From positions 84,716-148,715 of the forward strand of contig JAKPDO010000043.1 of assembly GCA_029552545.1 (NCBI GenBank): a DNA stretch of 64,000 nt, written 5' to 3'. The notes beneath the pieces are model-generated. The model was given only the letters and a program-made list of their open reading frames with translations. It ran no database searches and was not told where the DNA came from. This DNA comes from Planctomycetota bacterium. GTDB taxonomy: Bacteria; Planctomycetota; Phycisphaerae; Sedimentisphaerales; Anaerohalosphaeraceae. Each line of letters opens with the position of its first letter. Within the stretch, counting starts at the first letter, position 1. Below, one piece after another: positions 1 to 8,112 of this stretch. The position numbers and the translations under genes were made by a program.

Positions 1-1
1 G

Positions 2-1492
2 CTGGATTTGTTTTTCTTTTTGGGCCGGCCCAAAGAGATCCTGGATGAGTACACGAACTTGACCGGCAAGGCGGCGATGCCGCCCCTGTGGTCGTTCGGC
101 TTCTGGATGAGCCGGATTACGTATTTTTCAGAGAAAGACGGGCGGACCGTTGCGGCCAGACTCCGCGAACATCAAATCCCTTCTGATGTGATTCATTTCG
201 ACACCGGCTGGTTTGAGACGGACTGGCGGTGTGATTATCAGTTTTCCAGGTCGCGGTTCGAAGACCCGGTCAAGATGATTGCAGATTTGAAGAAGATGGG
301 GTTTCGGGTTTGCCTGTGGCAGCTGCCGTACTTTGTGCCGAAAAACACCCTGTTTCCGGAGATTATCGAAAAGGGGCTTTTTGTTCGCGACCGCAAAGGC
401 AATCTGCCGTATGAAGACGCCGTGCTGGATTTTTCTAATCCTGAAACGGTGCGGTGGTATCAGGACAAGATTGCCGGCCTCCTTCGCCAAGGCGTCAGCG
501 TGATTAAGGTTGATTTCGGCGAGGCGGCGCCGCTGGAAGGAATTTATGCGTCGGGACGGACGGGTTTTTATGAACACAATCTCTATCCGCTTCGGTACAA
601 CAAGGCGGTGGCGGAGATTACCAAAGAAATTACAGGCGACACGATTATCTGGGCAAGAAGCGCCTGGGCAGGCAGCCAGCGGTATCCGCTTCATTGGGGA
701 GGTGACCCGGCCAATACGGATACGGCGATGACCGCCACGCTCCGCGGGGGCCTGTCGCTGGGGCTGTGCGGGTTTTCCTTCTGGTCTCACGATATGGGCG
801 GGTTTGTAAAGGCCTGTCCGGAGGAGCTGTATCGGCGATGGGCGGCGTTTGGGATGTTTTCCTCCCACAGCCGAAGCCACGGAACCCCGCCGACGGAGCC
901 GTGGGAATACGGCCAAGAGTTTACGAAGGTGTTTCGTCAGGCCGCCGAAATGCGGTATCGGCTGATGCCGTATATTTATGCACAGGCCAAAGACTGCACG
1001 CAGCGGGGACTTCCGATGCTGCGGGCACTGTTTGTGGAGTATCCGAATGACCCCGGCTCGTGGCGGATTGATGATGAATACCTATTCGGCTCGGATATGC
1101 TGGCAGCGCCGCTCCTGGAGGCCGGGGGGGAACGGAATGTTTATCTGCCCCCGGGGGTGTGGATTGACTATCAGACGGGTCGGGTTTATGCCGGCGGATG
1201 GCATCGCATCCAGGCCGGGCCGGTGCCGATTATTCTTCTGGTACGCGAGGGAGCGGCGATTCCGCATATCGAATTGGCTCAATCGACGGCGTTTCTGGAC
1301 TGGTCCAAACTGGAACTGGTGGTTTTTGTGAAGGAGAAAACGGAGGCGGAAGGGCTGGTTTGCCTGCCGGATGATCAGAAACTTCATCGACTTTCGCTGG
1401 CTTCAAAACAGGGGAAGTTTGAGTTGGCCTCCGACCCGACGGACGGCAAGGTCAAGTGGGCGATTCGGCAGGCAAAGATTGAGGAAAAATAA
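2..1492 (+). CDS. GH31 alpha-xylosidase, 5' end cut by window
   Basis: C-terminal part of a family 31 glycoside hydrolase that removes alpha-xylosyl residues from xyloglucan oligosaccharides. The reading frame is open to the left edge, so the N-terminal beta-sandwich is missing. Visible are the family start of the barrel (PPLWSFGFWMSR), the nucleophile motif VIKVDFGE (Asp codon at 512-514, the KxDFGE form typical of alpha-xylosidases such as YicI) and the acid/base Asp in HWGGDPANTDTAM (codon 704-706). The next gene is a GH74 xyloglucanase about 20 bp downstream, which supports a xyloglucan role. Family assignment is firm; alpha-xylosidase rather than alpha-glucosidase is inferred from KVDFGE and from the neighbour. 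Confidence 0.9.
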   Translation: MDLFFFLGRPKEILDEYTNLTGKAAMPPLWSFGFWMSRITYFSEKDGRTVAARLREHQIPSDVIHFDTGWFETDWRCDYQFSRSRFEDPVKMIADLKKMGFRVCLWQLPYFVPKNTLFPEIIEKGLFVRDRKGNLPYEDAVLDFSNPETVRWYQDKIAGLLRQGVSVIKVDFGEAAPLEGIYASGRTGFYEHNLYPLRYNKAVAEITKEITGDTIIWARSAWAGSQRYPLHWGGDPANTDTAMTATLRGGLSLGLCGFSFWSHDMGGFVKACPEELYRRWAAFGMFSSHSRSHGTPPTEPWEYGQEFTKVFRQAAEMRYRLMPYIYAQAKDCTQRGLPMLRALFVEYPNDPGSWRIDDEYLFGSDMLAAPLLEAGGERNVYLPPGVWIDYQTGRVYAGGWHRIQAGPVPIILLVREGAAIPHIELAQSTAFLDWSKLELVVFVKEKTEAEGLVCLPDDQKLHRLSLASKQGKFELASDPTDGKVKWAIRQAKIEEK

Positions 1493-1512
1493 AACAATCC
1501 GGGAGCCGAATA

Positions 1513-3756
1513 ATGAGACTTCTTATCAAAACAGGCGGGATTGTTGTTTGGATATGTTCAGTCGTATGTTTGGGGGCTCAGGAAGTCCTGCCGTCTGAAC
1601 CGTATGACTGGAAACCGGTACAGATTGTCGGCGGCGGCTTTGTGACGGGCTTTGTTTTTCATCCGACGGTATCGGGGCTGTATTATGCTCGGACGGATAT
1701 GGGCGGTGCATACCGCTGGAGTTCGCAGGAAAAGAAATGGCAGCCGCTCTTGGATTGGGTGTCGCTGGATGATGTAAACCTGATGGGAGTGGATGGGCTT
1801 GCCGTGGACCCTTCTGACCCGAATCGGCTGTATCTGGCCTGCGGGACCTATACGTCGCCGACCAATCCGAATGGAGCCGTTCTGTGCTCGAAAGACAGGG
1901 GGCAGACATTCGAACGAACGGATTTGCCGTTCAAGCTGGGGGCCAATGAAGACGGGCGGGGCAGCGGCGAGCGGCTGACGGTGGACCCTTATAACGGGCG
2001 TATTTTGTTTTTGGGAAGCCGATATGACGGACTGTGGAAAAGTGACGATTCCGGCAGAACCTGGAGGAAGGTCGAATCGTTCCCGGAGCTTCCGGAAGAG
2101 CAATATTCGGGGCCTGGGGAAGGACGCCGAGGCGGACGTCCGCAAAATCCTGGAATCATTTTTGTCCTGTTTGACCCGACCAGCGGTTCTGCCGGGAAAG
2201 GGTGTTCAGCAATTTATGTCGGCGTATCGAGAATGGGGCAGGAGAATCTGTTTCGTACCGTGGACGGCGGGCAGACCTGGCGGCCGATTGACGGACAGCC
2301 GACACGATACCGCCCGACACACGCGGCGCTGGCTTCCGATGGCACTCTCTACATTACCTATGGTTCTTCACCGGGTCCCAGCCGGATGAGCGACGGGGCG
2401 GTGTGGAAGTGGAACACGAAGACCGGCGAGTGGACCGAGATTACGCCGGATAAGCCGAACGAGCAAAGACGCTTCGGATATGCAGCCGTGAGTGTCGATG
2501 CTTCCAATCCGCAAGTAGTGCTGGTGAGCTCTTACTGCCGGTTTGAAAGCGGGGAGGAAATCTTTCGCAGCACGGACGGCGGCAGGACCTGGACGATGCT
2601 TCTGCGAAATTCAACGTTTGATTACTCAAATGCCCCCTATGTGCAAAGCAGCGTGATTCACTGGATGTTTGATGTGGAAATTGACCCGACAAATCCCAAT
2701 CATGCTTTGTTTACGACCGGCTACGGCGGGTATGAAACCTTTAATCTGACGGATGCGGATGCAGGCAAGTCCGTTCATTGGTCTGTAATGAGCCGGGGGA
2801 TTGAACAGACCGTTACGCTGGATTTGCTCAGTCCGCCTGCCGGAGCGCCGCTGATTACGGCCATAGGCGATTATGCCGGATTTGTTCACTGGGATTTGGA
2901 CAGGCCGGCGCCGGAGGGCAATTTTGCTCATCCGCGATTCGGCAACTGTACCGGACTTGCCTGTGCTCTGCGGCGGCCGGAGATGATTGTCAGAGTCGGC
3001 AGCGGTGCCGGCGAGCAAAACAGCAGCATTGGCTATTCGCTGGATGGAGGGCGAACCTGGCAGCCCGCCGGGAAACCGGAGCCGGACAGCCGCGGCGGCT
3101 CCATTGCCGTATCCGCAGACGGTTCCGTATGGATTTGGACGCCGGAACGCAGCGCCGCTTTCCGGAGCGTTGATTTGGGAAAAACCTGGTCGAAGTGTGA
3201 AGGGCTGTCTGCCAACCACCGTGTGATTCCGGATGGAACCAGCTCCAGCATCTTTTATGCGATGGATTTGTTCGAAGGTAAACTGTTTGTCAGTACGGAT
3301 GGGGGCACAACATTCGTCGAAAAGCCGCTGAATCTGCCGAGCGGACTGCCGAAGCGAGGCGGCTGGCGAGGCGATTGGCGGGGCGGTCAGGACCGGCTGT
3401 ATGCAGTACCCGGGCGGGAGGGAGATTTATGGCTGGCCGCCTACGACGGGCTTTTTCATTCGGTGGACAGAGGAGAAAGCTTTCAAAAGATAGAGCCGGT
3501 TGAGCGAATCTGTGCCTTCGGTTTCGGAAAGGCGGCCCCGGGGCGGGAGTATCCCGTTCTCTATCTGGTTGGGATTGTAAAGGGGCAGTACGGTATTTTC
3601 CGTTCGATTGATACGGCTCAATCCTGGGTGAGAATCAATGACGACCGCCATCAGTGGGGGCTGATTCTGCAAATCACCGGCGACCCCAAACAGTACGGTC
3701 GAGTGTATGTGGGTACGCACGGGCGGGGAATTCTTTACGGGGACCCGAAGAACTGA
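1513..3756 (+). CDS. Secreted GH74 xyloglucanase
   Basis: 747 residues, N-terminal signal peptide (about residues 1-22) and then two seven-bladed beta-propellers made of BNR/Asp-box repeats (SKDRGQTF, SDDSGRTW, STDGGRTW and others). GH74 hallmarks are clear: RTDMGGAYRW near residue 62 holds one predicted catalytic Asp, PFKLGANEDGRGSGERL follows, and GDYAGF near residue 453 holds the second. The enzyme cleaves the beta-1,4-glucan backbone of xyloglucan outside the cell. It lies directly behind the alpha-xylosidase, so the two likely form one transcription unit. Family call is firm; the exact substrate is inferred from the family. Confidence 0.92.
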   Translation: MRLLIKTGGIVVWICSVVCLGAQEVLPSEPYDWKPVQIVGGGFVTGFVFHPTVSGLYYARTDMGGAYRWSSQEKKWQPLLDWVSLDDVNLMGVDGLAVDPSDPNRLYLACGTYTSPTNPNGAVLCSKDRGQTFERTDLPFKLGANEDGRGSGERLTVDPYNGRILFLGSRYDGLWKSDDSGRTWRKVESFPELPEEQYSGPGEGRRGGRPQNPGIIFVLFDPTSGSAGKGCSAIYVGVSRMGQENLFRTVDGGQTWRPIDGQPTRYRPTHAALASDGTLYITYGSSPGPSRMSDGAVWKWNTKTGEWTEITPDKPNEQRRFGYAAVSVDASNPQVVLVSSYCRFESGEEIFRSTDGGRTWTMLLRNSTFDYSNAPYVQSSVIHWMFDVEIDPTNPNHALFTTGYGGYETFNLTDADAGKSVHWSVMSRGIEQTVTLDLLSPPAGAPLITAIGDYAGFVHWDLDRPAPEGNFAHPRFGNCTGLACALRRPEMIVRVGSGAGEQNSSIGYSLDGGRTWQPAGKPEPDSRGGSIAVSADGSVWIWTPERSAAFRSVDLGKTWSKCEGLSANHRVIPDGTSSSIFYAMDLFEGKLFVSTDGGTTFVEKPLNLPSGLPKRGGWRGDWRGGQDRLYAVPGREGDLWLAAYDGLFHSVDRGESFQKIEPVERICAFGFGKAAPGREYPVLYLVGIVKGQYGIFRSIDTAQSWVRINDDRHQWGLILQITGDPKQYGRVYVGTHGRGILYGDPKN

Positions 3757-3800
3757 CCGGGCGGCCAACCTGCCTTGTCCATTGACCGGAAAGTTTTTGG

Positions 3801-3829
3801 TTGCCTTCCGGGACGGTTTCTGCTATAAA
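3801..3829 (+). promoter_or_regulatory. Candidate sigma-70 promoter of gatC
   Basis: TTGCCT (3801-3806), 17 bp spacer, TATAAA (3824-3829), 27 bp before the gatC start. Read by eye only. Confidence 0.45.
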
Positions 3830-3856
3830 TTCCCTCTTCTATTGGAGATAGAGATT

Positions 3857-4165
3857 ATGGCAGCCAAAATTGACCCGGCACAGGTTCGGCGGGTGGCCCA
3901 GCTGGCCCGGCTGGAATTGAGCGAGGCGGAAATTGCTCAGTTCAGCGTGCAGCTGTCGGCGATTGTGGAGTACATCGAAAAGCTGAATGAACTGGACACG
4001 GAGCATGTCGAACCGCTGGCGCACTGCCTGCCGATCTGCAATGTGTTCCGTGAAGACGCGGTGCAGCCGTCGCTGAGCAATGAGCAGGCCCTGGCGAATG
4101 CCCCGGATGCCGGCGACGGGTATTTCAAAGTCCCCAAAATCCTTGAAGACAATTCCGGTGCATAA
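3857..4165 (+). CDS. gatC: Asp/Glu-tRNA amidotransferase subunit C
   Basis: 102 residues, the usual size of GatC, the small belt-like subunit that holds GatA and GatB together in the GatCAB complex, which turns Glu-tRNA(Gln) or Asp-tRNA(Asn) into Gln- or Asn-tRNA. Typical sequence: VRRVAQLARLELSEAEI at the N-terminus and a C-terminus around DAGDGYFKVPKILE. The start at 3857 gives a family-typical N-terminus; an in-frame extension upstream to 3707 lies inside the end of the GH74 gene and is not needed. gatA and gatB follow, but a secreted esterase gene sits between gatC and gatA. Confidence 0.93.
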   Translation: MAAKIDPAQVRRVAQLARLELSEAEIAQFSVQLSAIVEYIEKLNELDTEHVEPLAHCLPICNVFREDAVQPSLSNEQALANAPDAGDGYFKVPKILEDNSGA

Positions 4166-4185
4166 GCGGAATAGGAGAAAGACAG

Positions 4186-4929
4186 ATGCAATTTCGACTC
4201 TTTTTTGTTTTGACGGCATTGACCGTTGGTTTGCTGACTGCAGCAGAGGAGCAGGCAATGAACTCGCAGAAAAAACAGGAACGTCAAAAAGCCCGGCATC
4301 TGGAACGGAAGGTCACCCTTACGCTGGATTATCTGCTGTATCTGCCGCCGGACTATGAACAGAAGGATTCCTGGCCGCTGCTGGTTTTTCTTCACGGAGC
4401 CGGCGAACGCGGCAGTGATTTGAATCGCGTCAAGGCCCATGGGCCTGCCAAACTTGTTGAGCAGGGCCGGGATTTTCCGTTCGTGATTGTCAGTCCGCAG
4501 TGCCCCGAGGGCCAGTGGTGGCCGATTTTAGGAAGGGAGGTTTTGGCTCTGATTGATGAGATGCTGGAGCGTTATAAAATCGACCCGGACCGGGTGTATC
4601 TGACCGGTTTGAGTATGGGCGGATACGGCACATGGGCGATTGCCTCCGCCTGGCCGGAAAGGTTTGCGGCGATTGTTCCGATTTGCGGGGGAGGACGGCC
4701 TTTTACGGCGGCCAATCTCGAAAAGGTGCCTGTTTGGGCTTTTCACGGAGCCAAAGACCCTGTCGTGCCGCTCAGTGAATCTCAGCAGATGGTAGAGGCG
4801 GTCAACCGGGCCGGCGGAAAGGCAAAGTTGACGGTTTATCCGGATGCCGAACACGATTCCTGGACTCAAACCTATGACAACCCCGAATTGTATCAGTGGC
4901 TTCTGTCGCATCGAAGGGCACGGGATTAA
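4186..4929 (+). CDS. Secreted alpha/beta-hydrolase, carboxylesterase type
   Basis: 247 residues with a signal peptide (about 1-20) and an alpha/beta-hydrolase fold: LVFLHGAGERGSDL (oxyanion region), the nucleophile elbow GLSMGGYGTW, an Asp in GAKDPVVPLSES and a His in DAEHDSWTQ complete the triad. It resembles the small feruloyl or acetyl esterase-like 'predicted peptidase' group. In this setting it may remove ester groups from plant polysaccharide, but the substrate is not visible. It is wedged between gatC (20 bp upstream) and gatA (2 bp downstream), so it is probably co-transcribed with the amidotransferase. Confidence 0.8.
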   Translation: MQFRLFFVLTALTVGLLTAAEEQAMNSQKKQERQKARHLERKVTLTLDYLLYLPPDYEQKDSWPLLVFLHGAGERGSDLNRVKAHGPAKLVEQGRDFPFVIVSPQCPEGQWWPILGREVLALIDEMLERYKIDPDRVYLTGLSMGGYGTWAIASAWPERFAAIVPICGGGRPFTAANLEKVPVWAFHGAKDPVVPLSESQQMVEAVNRAGGKAKLTVYPDAEHDSWTQTYDNPELYQWLLSHRRARD

Positions 4930-4931
4930 GG

Positions 4932-6395
4932 ATGGAGTGGACTGTACGTTCCATACGGGACCGGGTTGCCTCCGGGAAACTGCAAAGCCGGGAGGCGGTG
5001 GAGCGGTTCTTTGCACGGATTGAGAAAATTGAACCGCAGGTCGGGGCCTTTCTGACGCTATTGAAGGAGACAGCCCTCGAACAGGCCGCAAAGGTGGATG
5101 AGAAAATTGCTTCCGGACGGCCGCTGGGGCCTTTGGCGGGCGTTCCTGTAGCTGTCAAAGACAATCTTTGCACCACGTTCGGCCCGACTACCTGTGCTTC
5201 CAGGATGCTCGAGAATTTTATCAGCCCGTACAATGCTCACGTGATTGAGAAACTGCTGGCGGCGGATGCCGTGATTGTCGGCAAGACGAATATGGATGAG
5301 TTTGCCATGGGTTCCAGCACGGAGAATTCCGGGCTGAAGAAGACCTGCAATCCGTGGGATATCTCGCGTGTGCCGGGGGGCAGCAGCGGCGGTTCAGCGG
5401 CGGCGGTGGCGGCTCGGATGTGTGCAGCGGCCCTCGGGTCCGATACCGGCGGCTCGATCCGGCAGCCGGCGGGCTTCTGCGGGGTGGTGGGGCTCAAGCC
5501 GACATACGGCCGGGTTTCCCGATATGGTCTGGTGGCCTACGGCTCCAGTCTCGACCAGATTGGCCCGATTACGCAGACGGTGGAAGATGCGGCCGTACTG
5601 CTGAATGTGATTGCCGGACACGACCCGCGCGACAGCACCTGTGTTTCAGAGCAGACGGCGCCGGTCCCGGATTATACAGCCGGGCTGGAAACGCCTTTGG
5701 AAGGGCTTCGCATTGCGGTTGTCGAGTCTTTCCTGGAAGGGATTCAGGCGGAGGTACAGCAGGCGATTGAAGAGGCCCTGCGGCTTTATCAGAAACTGGG
5801 GGCCCGGCTGGTGCCGATTCAGATGCCCCATTTCGAGTATGCAGTCAGCGCCTATTATGTGATTGCAACGGCGGAGGCCTCCAGCAATCTGGCCCGCTAT
5901 GACGGCGTGCATTACGGTTATCGAAGCCCGCGGGCCGGCAGTTACATCGAGGTCTATTCCAAATCCCGCGACGAGGCCCTCGGGGCGGAGGTCAAGCGGC
6001 GGATTATGCTGGGCACCTTTGCCCTCTCCAGCGGCTATTATGATGCGTACTATCTGAAGGCCCTGAAGGTGCGGAATCTGATTCGGAATGATTTTACACG
6101 GGCGTTTGAGCAGGCGGACTGTCTGATGATGCCGGTCAGCCCCACGACGGCGTTCCGCTTCGGCGAGAAAACGGCCGACCCGCTTCAGATGTATCTGGCG
6201 GATATTTACACGATTGCCGTCAATCTGGCGGGCGTGCCGGCCGTCAGCATTCCCTGCGGCCTGGACCGGCAGAATCTGCCCATCGGACTTCAGATTGTCA
6301 CGGCGCCGTTTACGGAATCGATGCTGCTGCGAATCGCCCGGATGTTTGAGAAAAGTACACAATGGCATTCCTGTATGCCTGACATTGCAAAGTAG
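4932..6395 (+). CDS. gatA: Asp/Glu-tRNA amidotransferase subunit A
   Basis: 487 residues from the ATG at 4932; an upstream in-frame GTG at 4896 lies inside the esterase gene. GatA is the amidase-signature subunit that frees ammonia from glutamine. The Ser-cisSer-Lys triad is visible: Lys76 in PVAVKDNL, Ser151 in GGSSGGS and Ser175 in GSDTGGSIRQPA. Length and motifs are normal. gatB starts 4 bp after the stop. Confidence 0.95.
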   Translation: MEWTVRSIRDRVASGKLQSREAVERFFARIEKIEPQVGAFLTLLKETALEQAAKVDEKIASGRPLGPLAGVPVAVKDNLCTTFGPTTCASRMLENFISPYNAHVIEKLLAADAVIVGKTNMDEFAMGSSTENSGLKKTCNPWDISRVPGGSSGGSAAAVAARMCAAALGSDTGGSIRQPAGFCGVVGLKPTYGRVSRYGLVAYGSSLDQIGPITQTVEDAAVLLNVIAGHDPRDSTCVSEQTAPVPDYTAGLETPLEGLRIAVVESFLEGIQAEVQQAIEEALRLYQKLGARLVPIQMPHFEYAVSAYYVIATAEASSNLARYDGVHYGYRSPRAGSYIEVYSKSRDEALGAEVKRRIMLGTFALSSGYYDAYYLKALKVRNLIRNDFTRAFEQADCLMMPVSPTTAFRFGEKTADPLQMYLADIYTIAVNLAGVPAVSIPCGLDRQNLPIGLQIVTAPFTESMLLRIARMFEKSTQWHSCMPDIAK

Positions 6396-6399
6396 AACA

Positions 6400-7875
6400 A
6401 TGAGCGAATCTTATAAAATTGTCGTTGGACTGGAGATTCATGTTCATCTGGCAACCCGCAGCAAGATGTTCTGCGGGTGTGAACTGTCGTACGGGCAGCC
6501 GCCGAATACGCGGGTCTGTCCGGTCTGCATCGGAATGCCCGGTGTGCTGCCGGTGATGAACAGAACGGCTTTTGAGTATGCCGTGCTGACGGCGATGGCC
6601 CTGCATTGTCAGATTGCTTCCTTTACCAAGTGGGACCGCAAGAGTTATTACTATCCGGATTTGCCCAAGAATTATCAAATCAGCCAGTATGACCTGCCGA
6701 TCGGCAGGGACGGCTATATTGAGATTCCCGAGGAAGGCGGCGGGACGAAAAAAATCCGCATCCGCCGGGTGCATCTGGAGGAGGATGCCGGCAAGAATAT
6801 TCACGATTTGGGCGGCTATACGGCAGTGGACCTGAATCGGGCCGGAGCCCCGCTTTTGGAGATTGTTACGGAGCCGGATATGAACAGCCCGGCGGAGGTG
6901 CGGGCGATGGCCGAGGAGCTGCGGCGGATTGTCCGTTTTCTGGGTGTTTCGGAAGGGGATATGCAGAAAGGGCATATGCGGTTTGAACCGAATGTGAATC
7001 TGCATATCCGGCGGGGCGGTCAGGTCTTCAAAACGCCGATTACAGAGGTCAAGAATCTCAACAGTTTCCGGGCGCTGGAAAAGAGCATTGCCTATGAAGC
7101 GCACCGGCAGTATGAGGAGTTTCTGGAGACCGGACAGACGCTTCAGATGGGCAACAAAAAGACCTTCGGATGGGATGATGTGCAGGAGGTGACGGTCCTG
7201 CAGCGGGAAAAAGAGGAGGCCCATGATTATCGATACTTTCCGGAGCCGGATTTGGTGCCGGTGCGGCTGACGGCCGAACAAATCAAGGAATTAGAGAGCC
7301 GCCTGGGCGAGCTGCCGCTTCAGATGCAGAAGCGCTTTGAAACTCAATACGGCCTGATCGCCTACGATGCGGGGGTGCTGACGGCCGAACGCGCAACGGC
7401 GGAGTTTTTTGACCGGACCGTGCGGCTCGGAGCGGAACCCAAGCGGGTCTGCAATCTGCTGACGCAGGTGGGGCTCAAGATTGCCAATGAATTATCTGTC
7501 CGGGTTGACCAGCTTCGCATGACGCCCGAATCGCTGGCCAAACTGGCCAAAATGACGGAGGAAGGGCTGGTCAGTGCCACCAGTGCCAACCAGATTTTTG
7601 AGCAGATTGCCCGAGAAGGCGGCGACCCGGAAGCGATTGCCAAAGAGAGGAATCTGATTCAAAGCAGCGACAGCGGTCAGATTGAAGCGTTGGTGGATGC
7701 CGTGATTGCCGAGCAGCCGCAGGCCGTGCAGGATGTGGTGCAGGAAAGCAAAAAGGCCAAAAAGGCCCTCGGTTTTCTGATGGGCCAGGTCATCCAGAAA
7801 TCCGGCGGACAGGCCAATCCCAAAATCGTGTCCCAAATCCTCCAGGCCAAACTGGACGCCCTGAAAAACCCCTGA
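6400..7875 (+). CDS. gatB: Asp/Glu-tRNA amidotransferase subunit B
   Basis: 491 residues from the ATG at 6400 (SESYKIVVGLEIHVHLAT follows); a much longer in-frame extension back to 6214 lies inside gatA and is a shadow. GatB binds the misacylated tRNA and activates its side chain with ATP. Seen: the VGLEIHVHL start, the CPVCIGMPGVLPVMN cysteine region, KSYYYPDLPKNYQISQYDLPI, and the C-terminal helical YqeY-like tail (ALGFLMGQVIQKSGGQANPKIV). Last gene of the gat unit. Confidence 0.95.
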   Translation: MSESYKIVVGLEIHVHLATRSKMFCGCELSYGQPPNTRVCPVCIGMPGVLPVMNRTAFEYAVLTAMALHCQIASFTKWDRKSYYYPDLPKNYQISQYDLPIGRDGYIEIPEEGGGTKKIRIRRVHLEEDAGKNIHDLGGYTAVDLNRAGAPLLEIVTEPDMNSPAEVRAMAEELRRIVRFLGVSEGDMQKGHMRFEPNVNLHIRRGGQVFKTPITEVKNLNSFRALEKSIAYEAHRQYEEFLETGQTLQMGNKKTFGWDDVQEVTVLQREKEEAHDYRYFPEPDLVPVRLTAEQIKELESRLGELPLQMQKRFETQYGLIAYDAGVLTAERATAEFFDRTVRLGAEPKRVCNLLTQVGLKIANELSVRVDQLRMTPESLAKLAKMTEEGLVSATSANQIFEQIAREGGDPEAIAKERNLIQSSDSGQIEALVDAVIAEQPQAVQDVVQESKKAKKALGFLMGQVIQKSGGQANPKIVSQILQAKLDALKNP

Positions 7876-7961
7876 CATCTGATTTTAACAATGGGCCTGA
7901 GCTTTTGTCGGGACCGATGATTTGCGCGAAATGCTCTTTTTTGGAGCGCAAGATTGCCTTG

Positions 7962-7990
7962 TTCACTTCTAAGATATGCCGGACTATAAT
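7962..7990 (+). promoter_or_regulatory. Possible promoter of the 8113 gene
   Basis: A perfect TATAAT at 7985-7990 with a weak -35 (TTCACT, 7962-7967) 17 bp upstream, 123 bp before the start codon. The rest of the 7876-8112 gap shows no gene. Confidence 0.3.
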
Positions 7991-8112
7991 TGGACGGTTT
8001 TTTATCCCGCAGACAGTCTGTTTTCGAGTTAGTTTTTAGTGATGCAGACGAAAAAACGGACAAGGCGGGTCGGTTATTGACAATTTCATAAAAACAGCAA
8101 GGGTTGATTTCG

